A stretch of 64,000 nucleotides of DNA from Bradyrhizobium sp. CCBAU 53351 (GTDB lineage Bacteria > Pseudomonadota > Alphaproteobacteria > Rhizobiales > Xanthobacteraceae): NCBI RefSeq assembly GCF_015291745.1, contig NZ_CP030059.1, positions 1,887,501-1,951,500 of the forward strand, read 5' to 3'. Positions 37,244 through 44,611 of the stretch are shown one piece after another; positions within the stretch are counted from its first letter, which is position 1, and each line of letters begins with the position of its first letter. Under the pieces are notes generated by a model that ran no database searches, had not been told where the DNA came from, and saw only the letters and a program-made list of their open reading frames with translations. The position numbers and the translations under genes were made by a program.

Positions 37244-38115
37244 GCGGTGGGCTGCTTCGCGGGGATACGAACGACGTCCGGGTCTGCCAGCTTCAACGCG
37301 AGCCCGCCAGCGGTCAGCGGCTGGCCGGCATCGAGCGCCTCGGCGACGCGGTCGATGCGCACCAGGGCAATGCCCTTGCCTTGCGCCGACGAGCCCATGG
37401 TGCCGACCGGCTTGTCGCCGGCCATGACGCTGACGCCGGCCTCCGGCGAGAAGTCGTCAAGCAGCACCTTGACGCTGCGGGTGCGTGCGGTGCCGCGATG
37501 CTGCATGCGCGAGACGACCTCCTGGCCGACATAGCAGCCCTTGTCGAAATCGACGCCGGCAAGGCGGTCCATGTTGGTCTCGTGCGGAAAGGCGTCGTTG
37601 TACGAGAAGTCGAGCCCGCCGCGCGGCACGCCGAGCGCGATGCGGTGCGCCTCGTATTCGGTCGCATCGACAAGCTCGGCCCCGATGAGGTCGGAGAGCT
37701 TCTGCTTGAGATCCTCGGGGATCAGGATGCGATAGCCGAGCCCGTCCTGGCGCGGATCGGCGAACGCAAGATCGGGCTGGGCCGCTGGCTGGCCATCCCA
37801 GGCGCCGAGCACGCCGAGATCGAGGTTTTCCACCGTGACCTTGGCGCGCAGCTTGTAGAATTTCAGCTTGGTGGCGAGGCTATCCGCCAGCGCTTTCGGG
37901 CAGTCGAGCAGGAACCCGCCGCCATGGCCTGCGGGCACCTCGGTGATCAGGAAATCGACGATGATCTTGCCCTGCGGCGTCAGCAGCGCGCCGAATCGCC
38001 CCAGGCCCGGCTTCAACCTGTCGACGTCGGTCGTGACCAGGCCGTTGAGGAAGTTGCGCGCATCCTCGCCCGCGACCTTGACCACGCCCCGGTCGGGAAG
38101 AAACGCTGATTTCAT
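37240..38115 (-). CDS. ygfZ: YgfZ/GcvT-type folate-binding protein (iron-sulfur maturation)
   Basis: A 291-residue tetrahydrofolate-binding protein of the YgfZ/IBA57 group, which helps assemble or repair certain 4Fe-4S enzymes. The signature K-G-C-Y-x-G-Q-E is present in VDFDKGCYVGQEVVSRMQHRG, with the reactive cysteine. The N-terminal GcvT-like region (VVKVAGEDARNFLNGLVTTDV...LLTPQGKIIVDFLIT) is complete. It is first gene of ygfZ-tag-HD. Clients in this window could include NadA and ETF-QO, both 4Fe-4S proteins, but that is speculation. It is divergent from the dihydroorotase gene across a 101-base gap. Confidence 0.9.
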   Translation of the reverse strand: MKSAFLPDRGVVKVAGEDARNFLNGLVTTDVDRLKPGLGRFGALLTPQGKIIVDFLITEVPAGHGGGFLLDCPKALADSLATKLKFYKLRAKVTVENLDLGVLGAWDGQPAAQPDLAFADPRQDGLGYRILIPEDLKQKLSDLIGAELVDATEYEAHRIALGVPRGGLDFSYNDAFPHETNMDRLAGVDFDKGCYVGQEVVSRMQHRGTARTRSVKVLLDDFSPEAGVSVMAGDKPVGTMGSSAQGKGIALVRIDRVAEALDAGQPLTAGGLALKLADPDVVRIPAKQPTA

Positions 38116-38216
38116 GCGAAAATCTCTTGCGACATGTTGCTCCGGAACGTAAGCCCGCGAGGCATAAACGACAAGACCTCGAGCCCTGCGCTTGGGGACG
38201 AGAGAGGCCTTCAGCC

Positions 38217-39551
38217 ATGACCCAACGCTTCGATGTGATCCTCAAGAATGGCACCGTCGTCAACCAGGACGGCGAGGGTGTTCGCGATATCGGCATCACC
38301 AAGGGCCGCATCGCCGAACTGGGTCCGCTGTCGCAGGCCTCCGCCGCGGAGGTGATCGACTGCAAGGGCCTGCACATCCTGCCCGGCGTGATGGACACCC
38401 AGGTGCATTTCCGCGAGCCCGGGCTGGAGCAGAAGGAAGACCTCGAGACAGGCTCGCGCAGCGCCGCGATGGGCGGCGTCACCGCCGTGTTCGAGATGCC
38501 GAACACCTCGCCGCTCACCGTGACCGAGGCCACCTTCACCGACAAGGTGAAGCGCGCCCATCACCGCATGCATTGCGATTTCGCCTTCTTCATCGGCGGC
38601 ACCCGCGAGAACGTGCAGGACCTGCCGGTGCTGGAGCGCGCGCCCGGCTGCGCCGGCGTCAAAGTGTTCATCGGCTCCTCGACCGGTGCGCTCCTCGTGG
38701 AGGACGACGAAAGCCTGCGCCGCATTTTTCAGGTAATCCGCCGCCGCGCCGCCTTCCATGCCGAGGATGAGTACCGTCTCAACGATCGCAAATCTCTGCG
38801 TCTCGAAGGCGATCCGCGCTCGCATCCGGTCTGGCGCGACGAAACCGCGGCGCTGATGGCCACGCAGCGCCTGGTCAAGCTCGCGCACGAGACCGGCAAG
38901 CGCATCCACGTGCTGCACATCTCGACCAAGGAAGAGATCGAGTTCCTCAGGGATCACAAGGACGTCGCCTCTTGCGAGGCGACGCCGCATCATCTCACGC
39001 TGGTCGCGCCGGAATGCTATGAGCGCCTCGGCACGCTGGCGCAGATGAACCCGCCGGTGCGCGGCGCCGATCACCGTGCTGGCATCTGGCGCGGCATCGA
39101 GCAGGGCATCATCGACGTGCTTGGCTCCGACCACGCTCCGCATACGCTGGAGGAGAAGCAGAAGACCTATCCCGCCTCGCCCTCCGGCATGACCGGCGTG
39201 CAGACGCTGGTGCCGCTGATGCTCGACCACGTCAACGCGGGCCGGCTCTCCCTGGCGCGCTTCGTCGACCTGACCAGCGCCGGCCCCGCGCGTCTCTACA
39301 ACATGGCCTGCAAGGGCCGCATCGCCGCGGGCTACGACGCCGACTTCACGGTCGTCGACCTCAAGCGCAGCGAAACCATCACCAACAAATGGGTCGCGTC
39401 GAAGGCAGGCTGGACCCCCTATGACGGCCTGCGTGTCACAGGCTGGCCCGTCGGCACGTTTGTCCGCGGCCGCCGCGTGATGTGGCAGGGCGAGCTGGTG
39501 ACACCATCGCAGGGCGAGCCGGTGCGGTTTCTGGAGACGCTGACGCAGTAG
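38217..39551 (+). CDS. pyrC: Dihydroorotase (class I type)
   Basis: Zinc amidohydrolase, 444 residues, that closes carbamoyl-aspartate to dihydroorotate in pyrimidine synthesis. Metal ligands appear as HxH in MDTQVHFREPG, histidines in HVLHISTKEE and ATPHHLTLV, and the aspartate in DVLGSDHAPHTLEEK. The length and CKGRIAAGYDADFTVVDL ending fit the long bacterial form. Allantoinases and hydantoinases are close relatives, so function is assigned by best overall fit. The start at 38217 (MTQRFDVILKNG) is the natural N-terminus; upstream in-frame sequence is not conserved-looking. The symbol is tentative, since a second dihydroorotase may exist elsewhere. Confidence 0.85.
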   Translation: MTQRFDVILKNGTVVNQDGEGVRDIGITKGRIAELGPLSQASAAEVIDCKGLHILPGVMDTQVHFREPGLEQKEDLETGSRSAAMGGVTAVFEMPNTSPLTVTEATFTDKVKRAHHRMHCDFAFFIGGTRENVQDLPVLERAPGCAGVKVFIGSSTGALLVEDDESLRRIFQVIRRRAAFHAEDEYRLNDRKSLRLEGDPRSHPVWRDETAALMATQRLVKLAHETGKRIHVLHISTKEEIEFLRDHKDVASCEATPHHLTLVAPECYERLGTLAQMNPPVRGADHRAGIWRGIEQGIIDVLGSDHAPHTLEEKQKTYPASPSGMTGVQTLVPLMLDHVNAGRLSLARFVDLTSAGPARLYNMACKGRIAAGYDADFTVVDLKRSETITNKWVASKAGWTPYDGLRVTGWPVGTFVRGRRVMWQGELVTPSQGEPVRFLETLTQ

Positions 39552-39583
39552 GACGCTTCGGTCGGGGACGAACGCACCATCCC

Positions 39584-39706
39584 CGTCCTTGCGAGGAGCC
39601 CTTGCGACGAAGCAATCCAGCGTCCCTCCGCGGAAAGATTCCGGATTGCTTCGCGGAGCCTGTCATCGGGCCGCGCTTCGCGCGGACCCGGTGGCTCGCA
39701 ATGACG
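39584..39706. repeat. Palindromic repeat, 'gcgaggagccc...ctcgcaatgacg' family, copy 3, with an inserted segment
   Basis: Same core as the copies at 7104 and 18091 (agcaatccag and cggattgct around ccgcgga). Between the core and the closing ctcgcaatgacg it carries an extra piece of about 35 bases, itself palindromic (cgggccgcgcttcgcgcggacccg). The left outer arm has cttgcgag where copy 2 has attgcgag. It lies between dihydroorotase and the sulfurtransferase. Confidence 0.7.
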
Positions 39707-39749
39707 AGAGGAGAGAGCTACACTTCCTTTCGAACGGGAGTGCATTCCG

Positions 39750-40619
39750 ATGTCAGAGCCAGCCGCCCTCATCACCACCGACCAGCTCGCCGCCATCCTC
39801 GGCGATCCCAACCTCCGCCTCTACGACTGCACGACCTATAACGAACCCGTCCCGCCGGGCAGCGACGTGCCGTATCGCGCGGTCCCCGGCGACAAGACCT
39901 TCGCGGCCGGCCACATCCCCGGCGCCGATTTCCTCGACCTGCAGGGCGAGTTCTCCGACGCCTCGTCGCAACAGTTCTTCATGATGCCTGACGTGGCCCA
40001 GCTCGAGGCCGCCTTCGGCCGCCACGGCCTCGATGCCGGCAAGACCATCGTGCTCTACAGCATCGGCACCATGATGTGGGCGACGCGGTTCTGGTGGATG
40101 CTGCGCTCGCTCGGCGTCGATGCGCAGGTGCTCGACGGCGGCTTCGACAAATGGAAGGAGGAGGGACGCCCAATCGAGACTGGCATACCGAAAGGCTATC
40201 CCGCGACGACCTTCAAGGCCACGCCGCGCGCGGATTTCTTCGTCGACAAGACCGCCGTGAAGGCGCGGATCGGCGATCCCGCGACGGTGATCGTCAACGC
40301 GCTCGGTCCGCAATTTCATCGCGGCCTCGAGCCGAGCCGCTACGGCCGGCCCGGCCGTGTGCCCGGCAGCGTCAACGTATCGGCCGCGACGCTCGTCAAT
40401 GCCGACAAGACCTTGACGACGCTCGCCGACGCCGAAGCCAAATTCACAGCTGCCGGCGTCACGCGCGACAAGAACGTGATCCTCTATTGCGGCGGCGGCA
40501 TCTCGGCGACGATCGACCTCTTCCTGCTGACGCAGCTCGGCTACGACAGGCTGACGCTCTACGACGCCTCGATGGGCGAATGGGCGAGGGACCCGGCACT
40601 GCCGATCGAGACGGATTAG
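39750..40619 (+). CDS. Two-domain rhodanese-type sulfurtransferase
   Basis: A 289-residue protein of two rhodanese domains, the layout of thiosulfate or 3-mercaptopyruvate sulfurtransferases. The N-terminal inactive domain has GHIPGADFLDLQGEFSD and LYSIGTMMWATRFWWMLRSLGV. The C-terminal domain has the catalytic cysteine loop LYCGGGISATIDLFLLTQLG and ends in LYDASMGEWARDPALPIE. The loop CGGGISA differs from the CGSGVTA typical of mercaptopyruvate enzymes and from thiosulfate-type loops, so the sulfur donor is left open. The start at 39750 follows the repeat by 43 bases. Confidence 0.88.
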   Translation: MSEPAALITTDQLAAILGDPNLRLYDCTTYNEPVPPGSDVPYRAVPGDKTFAAGHIPGADFLDLQGEFSDASSQQFFMMPDVAQLEAAFGRHGLDAGKTIVLYSIGTMMWATRFWWMLRSLGVDAQVLDGGFDKWKEEGRPIETGIPKGYPATTFKATPRADFFVDKTAVKARIGDPATVIVNALGPQFHRGLEPSRYGRPGRVPGSVNVSAATLVNADKTLTTLADAEAKFTAAGVTRDKNVILYCGGGISATIDLFLLTQLGYDRLTLYDASMGEWARDPALPIETD

Positions 40620-40670
40620 GTGTGCTTGGCTACCCCTGGAGGGGCTCTCCAGGCGAGTGTAAGAAATCCG

Positions 40671-40698
40671 GGAACCTTTCCCCTGGGCCTGCATCCGA
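40671..40698 (+). promoter_or_regulatory. Candidate ECF-sigma promoter upstream of the sigma factor gene
   Basis: ggaacct (-35 like, 40671-40677), 16 bases, then tccga (-10 like, 40694-40698). The same arrangement recurs before the DUF4142 gene. GGAAC is the classical -35 core for ECF-group sigma factors, so autoregulation is suggested. If it is real, the protein must start at 40731 rather than at the upstream ATGs. Confidence 0.5.
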
Positions 40699-40730
40699 TG
40701 TCCGGAACCAATGGAGATAAGGCAGCCACC

Positions 40731-41420
40731 ATGCAAGGGACCGCAGCCGGCCTGTCGGCCGGTGCCAGGACATCGGAAACCGAGCTGATCGAGCGCGCGC
40801 GGCGCCGAGACGAAGCCGCATTGCGCGAGATCATGCAGGGCAACAACCGCAGGCTCTATCGCCTCGCCCGCGGCATTCTGCGCAGCGACAGTGAGGCCGA
40901 GGACGTGGTGCAGGAAACCTATGTCCGCGCCTTCACGCATCTCGACGGCTTTCTTGGTACGTCGGCGCTGTCGACCTGGTTGTCGCGCATTGCCATCAAC
41001 GAAGCGCTAGGGCGCCTGCGCAGCCGGAGGCCGCAGGTCGAGCTGGGATCGGTGCCGGAGGCAACGCTAGAAGCACAGATCATCAAGTTCCCCCTTTCGT
41101 CCGCCGCAACCGATCCGGAAAGATCCATGGCTCAACGCGAAATCCAGCGCGTCGTCGAACACGCGGTCGACGAATTGCCCGACGCCTTCCGCATGGTCTT
41201 CATCGCGCGGGTGATGGAGGGGATGAGCATGGAGGAGACGGCCGAGCTGCTCGGCATCAAGCCCGAGACCGTGAAGACGCGTTTGCATCGTGCGCGCGCC
41301 CTGCTGCGCGAGAACGTCGAGAAAAAGATCGGCCCCGTCGTGATGGACGCCTTTCCGTTTGCCGGGCAGCGTTGCGAACGCCTGACGGAGGCTGTGCTCA
41401 AACGCCTCGGCATCGGCTGA
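40731..41420 (+). CDS. ECF-type RNA polymerase sigma factor
   Basis: Sigma-70 family factor, 229 residues, of the RpoE-like ECF group. Region 2 runs from ELIERARRRDEAALREIMQGNNRRLYRLARGILRSDSEAEDVVQETYVRAF to LSTWLSRIAINEALGRLR. Region 4 is ELPDAFRMVFIARVMEGMSMEETAELLGIKPETVKTRLHRARALLREN. The region between the two is long and variable. Starts at 40620, 40698 and 40731 are possible; 40731 is favoured because AAGG precedes it and a promoter-like element lies just upstream. No anti-sigma gene adjoins. The DUF4142 and cupredoxin genes follow and are probable targets. Confidence 0.88.
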   Translation: MQGTAAGLSAGARTSETELIERARRRDEAALREIMQGNNRRLYRLARGILRSDSEAEDVVQETYVRAFTHLDGFLGTSALSTWLSRIAINEALGRLRSRRPQVELGSVPEATLEAQIIKFPLSSAATDPERSMAQREIQRVVEHAVDELPDAFRMVFIARVMEGMSMEETAELLGIKPETVKTRLHRARALLRENVEKKIGPVVMDAFPFAGQRCERLTEAVLKRLGIG

Positions 41421-41458
41421 TTGGCATCTGTTGATTGGCGTCGGCGCGTCATTTTTCG

Positions 41459-41486
41459 GGAACGTTTGCGCGAAACTGCCATCCAA
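41459..41486 (+). promoter_or_regulatory. Candidate ECF-sigma promoter upstream of the DUF4142 gene
   Basis: ggaacgt (41459-41465), 16 bases, then tccaa (41482-41486). Spacing and both elements match the candidate promoter ahead of the sigma factor gene itself. It lies 53 bases upstream of the DUF4142 start, a reasonable leader length. Confidence 0.5.
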
Positions 41487-41538
41487 TCCCTGTGACGCAA
41501 CGCGCCGGGCAATGCCGGCACCACAGGAGCACCAAGCC

Positions 41539-42072
41539 ATGTTCACCCGACGGAGCGCGGCGATCGCCGCGGCCATTCTGTTGTCGAGCCCCGCGCTGCT
41601 GCAAGGCGCCAGCGCCGCCGACAAGCCCACCGATCCGCAGATCGCCCATATCGCCTACACCGCTGGCGTGATCGACATCAACGCGGCCAAGCAGGCGCAG
41701 AAGAAGGCCAAGAGCAAGGACGTGAAGGCGTTCGCTGAGGACATGCTGCGTGACCACGAGGCCGTCAACAAGCAGGCGCTCGCGCTGGTCAAGAAGCTGA
41801 ACGTCACCCCTGAAGACAACGACACCAGCAAGGCGCTGTCCAAGCAGGCGAGCGACAAGCTGGCCGAGCTCGACAAGCTGAGCGGTGCTGCCTTCGACAA
41901 GGCCTATGTCGCCAACGAGGTCGCCTACCACAAGGCGGTCAACGGCGCGCTGGAGACGCAGCTGATTCCGTCGGCGAGCAACGCCGAGCTGAAGAGCCTG
42001 CTGCAGACCGGCCTGAAGATCTTCCAGGGCCATCAGCAGCACGCCGAACATGTCGCGGCCGAGCTGAAATAG
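41539..42072 (+). CDS. DUF4142 secreted protein
   Basis: A 177-residue exported protein: signal peptide MFTRRSAAIAAAILLSSPALLQGASA, then a four-helix DUF4142 domain (ferritin-like fold predicted for the family). Helix landmarks are DPQIAHIAYTAGVIDINAAKQAQKKAKSKDVKAFAEDMLRDHEAVNKQALALVKKL and AFDKAYVANEVAYHKAVNGALETQLIPSASNAELKSLLQTGLKIFQGHQQHAEHV. Conserved histidines at the ends of helices could bind metal. AGGAGC precedes the start. It sits between the sigma factor and a cupredoxin gene, suggesting a periplasmic stress or redox role. The family's biochemical function is not known. Confidence 0.87.
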   Translation: MFTRRSAAIAAAILLSSPALLQGASAADKPTDPQIAHIAYTAGVIDINAAKQAQKKAKSKDVKAFAEDMLRDHEAVNKQALALVKKLNVTPEDNDTSKALSKQASDKLAELDKLSGAAFDKAYVANEVAYHKAVNGALETQLIPSASNAELKSLLQTGLKIFQGHQQHAEHVAAELK

Positions 42073-42082
42073 GGAGTGTGCG

Positions 42083-42403
42083 ATGATGTCGGGGCGGCTG
42101 ACTTCGTTTCCCATCGCGCTTGTCTTCGCCGCGATGGTCGTCCCGGCGCACGCCGCGACGATCGAGATCACGATGGAGAACCTCGTGATCTCGCCGGCTG
42201 AGGTGTCGGCCAAAGTCGGCGATACCGTCAGCTGGATCAACAAGGACGTCTTCGCCCATACCGCCACCGCGAAGAACGGTGATTTCGACGTGAAGTTGCC
42301 GCCCAAGGCATCGGCGACGTCAGTTCTGAAAAAGGTGGGAACGGTCGAATATTACTGCCGCTATCATCCCAACATGAAAGCGACGCTCAAGATCGAGCCG
42401 TGA
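42083..42403 (+). CDS. Cupredoxin (amicyanin/plastocyanin-like copper protein)
   Basis: A 106-residue exported blue-copper-type protein with signal peptide up to VVPAHA. The type 1 copper ligands are all visible: His in VFAHTATAKNGDFDV, then Cys, His and Met in YYCRYHPNMKATLKIEP. The plastocyanin-type motif ISPAEVSAKVGDTVSWINKD precedes them. Such proteins carry electrons in the periplasm. It starts 10 bases after the DUF4142 stop, so the two are surely co-transcribed. A terminator-like hairpin lies about 160 bases downstream. The redox partner is unknown. Confidence 0.92.
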   Translation: MMSGRLTSFPIALVFAAMVVPAHAATIEITMENLVISPAEVSAKVGDTVSWINKDVFAHTATAKNGDFDVKLPPKASATSVLKKVGTVEYYCRYHPNMKATLKIEP

Positions 42404-42560
42404 GGGGGAGGGAGCGCATTCCCGACTCCGTCAGGAACATCTCCCGGCCATTGCGAGACTAATGCTTGTCGGGGGCAAGCGGCTTCCGTGCGATAAAGCC
42501 GGCAGACTTTTGCGAAGCCTTTCGGCCAAATCTCTTCGCAAAGTCATTCATCCGTTGACT

Positions 42561-42588
42561 GGCCCCGCCCAAGCGGCGGGGTCATTTT
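42561..42588 (+). terminator. Hairpin terminator after the cupredoxin gene
   Basis: Stem ccccgcc (42563-42569) with ggcgggg (42575-42581), loop caagc, followed by tcatttt. It lies about 160 bases past the cupredoxin stop and at the end of the convergent small gene. The 192 bases between 42404 and 42595 otherwise hold no gene. Confidence 0.55.
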
Positions 42589-42595
42589 CGGAAGC

Positions 42596-42862
42596 CTACT
42601 GCCTGCAGATGTCGACCGAGAATTCGCCGTTGCGGATACGGCCGGGGAAGCCTTCGACGAATTTGGCGACCGCGTCCTCGCCATAGGTGCCGACGAGCTC
42701 GGCAAAGGCCGCGAACAGGCTCGCCTGTGCCAGGCAGTCGCCGTCCACGCCGTCATGGCGCGCTTCGGCCCAAGCCTCGTTGAGATAGCTCAGTGCGGCC
42801 TGTTTCTGCTCGTGATCGGGCAGCGGCGCGCGGGCGGGGGCGTAGGAAATCGGCTGGCTCAT
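42596..42862 (-). CDS. Small conserved hypothetical protein (88 residues)
   Basis: Soluble, mostly helical protein: MSQPISYAPARAPLPDHEQKQAALSYLNEAWAEARHDGVDGDCLAQASLFAAFAELVGTYGEDAVAKFVEGFPGRIRNGEF. It has two cysteines and no signal peptide or membrane helix. The central DGDCLAQASLFAAFAELVGTYGEDAVAKFVE is well-formed amphipathic helix, arguing for a real gene. I recall similar hypotheticals in Bradyrhizobium but know no function. It converges with the cupredoxin gene; its upstream side is a gap containing a repeat. Confidence 0.72.
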   Translation of the reverse strand: MSQPISYAPARAPLPDHEQKQAALSYLNEAWAEARHDGVDGDCLAQASLFAAFAELVGTYGEDAVAKFVEGFPGRIRNGEFSVDICRQ

Positions 42863-43005
42863 GAAACTCGATCAGGGCTGGGGCGCGATCCACGGCGATG
42901 CGCTGTGCGAGAGGTGTAGCACGGGCGTTAACGACCGCTAGGCCACATCTTTAGGAACGGTTAACGGCTGTGTACAAAGTCGATGACAGAGTTCCGGCCC
43001 GGCTG

Positions 43006-43129
43006 TCATTCCGGGGCGCGACGAAGTCGCGAGCTATGGTGCGTAATTGCGCACCTGAGAATCCATCGCGCTACAGAGTCGGTGGATGAATGGATTCCGG
43101 GCTCGCGCTGCGCTCGCCCCGGAATGACA
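43006..43129. repeat. Palindromic repeat, 'tgtcattccgggg' family, copy 3
   Basis: Outer arms tgtcattccggggcg and cgccccggaatgaca are perfect inverted copies. The middle contains aatccatcgcg and tggattccggg pieces and a small atggtgcgtaattgcgcacc hairpin. It lies between the 88-residue gene (start 42862) and the end of the TIGR02301 gene. Confidence 0.75.
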
Positions 43130-43140
43130 CGAGGAGAGAA

Positions 43141-43518
43141 CTAGTTCGCGTAACGCGCCGTCAGATCCCGCGAGATCTTCGAGCCTTCCTCGATATAGCG
43201 GCGGATCGCCACCGTCGCGGCCGGCGTGCAGCTGCGGTAGGTCTGCTGGAAGCCGTTATAGCCGCGGTTGAAACCGGCGATCATGCGGGTGCGGCGCTCC
43301 CCGGAGGGGGTTTCGGCATCGATCAGCGCCTGCATTTCGTTGCGCCATTTGTTGCCCTCGTTGGACCCGCAGACGCCGCGCAGATAGTGCAGCCCGCCGA
43401 GGATCTCGGCCAGCCGCTGCAAATCGGCGTCGAACGGCGCCGCCACGTCCTGGGCCCGAATGGGTCCGGAGGCGCAGGCGAGAATCAGGACAAAAATGGC
43501 CAGAAATCGCGTGGACAT
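43141..43518 (-). CDS. TIGR02301-type secreted protein
   Basis: A 125-residue exported protein: signal peptide MSTRFLAIFVLILACASGPIRAQ, then the TIGR02301 pattern DLQRLAEILGGLHYLRGVCGSNEGNKWRNEMQALIDAE, RRTRMIAGFNRGYNGFQQTYRSCTPAA and a closing EGSKISRDLTARY. Two cysteines (GVCGS, RSCTP) probably form a disulfide. The family is confined mainly to Rhizobiales and nearby orders and has no known function. It lies 48 bases after the NUDIX gene start region on the same strand, so co-transcription with the NUDIX gene upstream is possible. Confidence 0.88.
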   Translation of the reverse strand: MSTRFLAIFVLILACASGPIRAQDVAAPFDADLQRLAEILGGLHYLRGVCGSNEGNKWRNEMQALIDAETPSGERRTRMIAGFNRGYNGFQQTYRSCTPAATVAIRRYIEEGSKISRDLTARYAN

Positions 43519-43566
43519 CGGCGGGGTGTATGCCCCCTCGAGGCGGTGGACGCAAGGCGGGGGCGC

Positions 43567-44001
43567 TCAGGGGCCAATCAGCCGCGCGGCGGACTGGATC
43601 ACCTCTTCCAGCCCCCCGGTCAGCTTGAGGTCGGTAAGGCTCGCCAGGGCGCTAGGGGAGATCCAGCGGTAATCGTCGAGCTCGTCGTTGAGGGACGGCT
43701 CCCTGGCCACCCAGCGGGCGGCAAACGACATGATCAGATAATGGCCGGCGCCGGGCGCGGCCGGCAGCACCTCGCGCCAGCCGGCAAGGCCTGCGACGGC
43801 AATGTCGAGCCCGGTCTCCTCATCGACCTCGCGCTTAAGCGCCTGGTGCAGCGATTCGCCGAACTCGACCCGGCCGCCGGGCAGCGAATAGAACCCCTTC
43901 GCCGGCGAACGGGCGCGACGGGTCAGCAGCACCTTGCCGTCGCGGAAAATCGCGGCACTCACGGCAAGCTGGGGGTGGGTGGGCTGGACGACCGACGCCA
44001 T
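43567..44001 (-). CDS. NUDIX hydrolase
   Basis: A 144-residue nucleoside-diphosphate-X hydrolase. The NUDIX box is perfect: GGRVEFGESLHQALKREVDEETGL fits Gx5Ex7REVxEExGU, with all metal-binding glutamates. The N-terminal strand PQLAVSAAIFRDGKVLLTRRARSPAKGFYSLPGG is typical of small MutT-like and ADP-ribose-type enzymes. The substrate is unknown. Upstream, between it and the next minus-strand gene, a short hairpin (cctgt ttt acagg, about 44013-44025) lies in the leader. Confidence 0.9.
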   Translation of the reverse strand: MASVVQPTHPQLAVSAAIFRDGKVLLTRRARSPAKGFYSLPGGRVEFGESLHQALKREVDEETGLDIAVAGLAGWREVLPAAPGAGHYLIMSFAARWVAREPSLNDELDDYRWISPSALASLTDLKLTGGLEEVIQSAARLIGP

Positions 44002-44047
44002 TTCTTACGAGACCTGTTTTACAGGACTGGTTCCTACAGGAATTGGC

Positions 44048-44548
44048 TCAGTTCGCCATGATGGTATCGACGTCGGCTTCGGCGCCGCCGTGGATGATAC
44101 CGCCGCAGGCCGCGATCAGCGGCTTGACCCAGAGCGCGGCCTGCTCGGCGAGGCGGATCCGCGTCGTGTCCTTCTCGACCTCGCGCATGGCCGTGCCGAC
44201 CGCGGTCAGGATCGAGGTCATGGTATCCGTGAGGTGGTCGAACTGGGCGCGCACGTTGGGATCGGCCTTCTCATAGGCTTCGATGGCGAGGTCGCGCGCC
44301 TTGAAATTCGACGCCGTGAAATGCTCGGCATAGGACAGGGGCGACCAGGTCAAAAAATCCTCGGCGCATTCCGGCATGTCCGGAACCATTTCCAGCAGCA
44401 TCACGGCTTCATTGAAATGGTTGAGATAGTCAGTGGCAAGCCCGGTCCGCGGGTTGATATTGGCCACGCGCAGCCGCTCGGCCCAGGCGGCGGCCTCGGG
44501 GCCCGTCTGTACATGCGTCCGCGCGGGTTGGGAGGCCGTTGAGCTCAT
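44048..44548 (-). CDS. Conserved hypothetical protein (166 residues)
   Basis: Soluble, helix-rich protein with no signal peptide: after a short polar start it reads TGPEAAAWAERLRVANINPRTGLATDYLNHFNEAVMLLEMVPDMPECAEDFLTWSPLSYAEHFTASNFKARDLAIEAYEKADP and ends in a cysteine/glycine-rich IAACGGIIHGGAEADVDTIMAN. The regular helices and acidic residues suggest a folded cytoplasmic protein. I recall this family as an uncharacterised alphaproteobacterial protein and do not assign a role. It is divergent from the YedK gene across 63 bases. Confidence 0.75.
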   Translation of the reverse strand: MSSTASQPARTHVQTGPEAAAWAERLRVANINPRTGLATDYLNHFNEAVMLLEMVPDMPECAEDFLTWSPLSYAEHFTASNFKARDLAIEAYEKADPNVRAQFDHLTDTMTSILTAVGTAMREVEKDTTRIRLAEQAALWVKPLIAACGGIIHGGAEADVDTIMAN

Positions 44549-44611
44549 CTGCCACAGTGTTAACGTTCGGGGTTAAAAGGACCTGAACGGACCCTATATA
44601 GACGCCCTGAG

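Noticed and set aside
42955..42985. Another ggaac element that might be an ECF promoter
   Set aside because: It has no matching tcc[g/a]a at 16-base spacing, and no plus-strand gene lies downstream.
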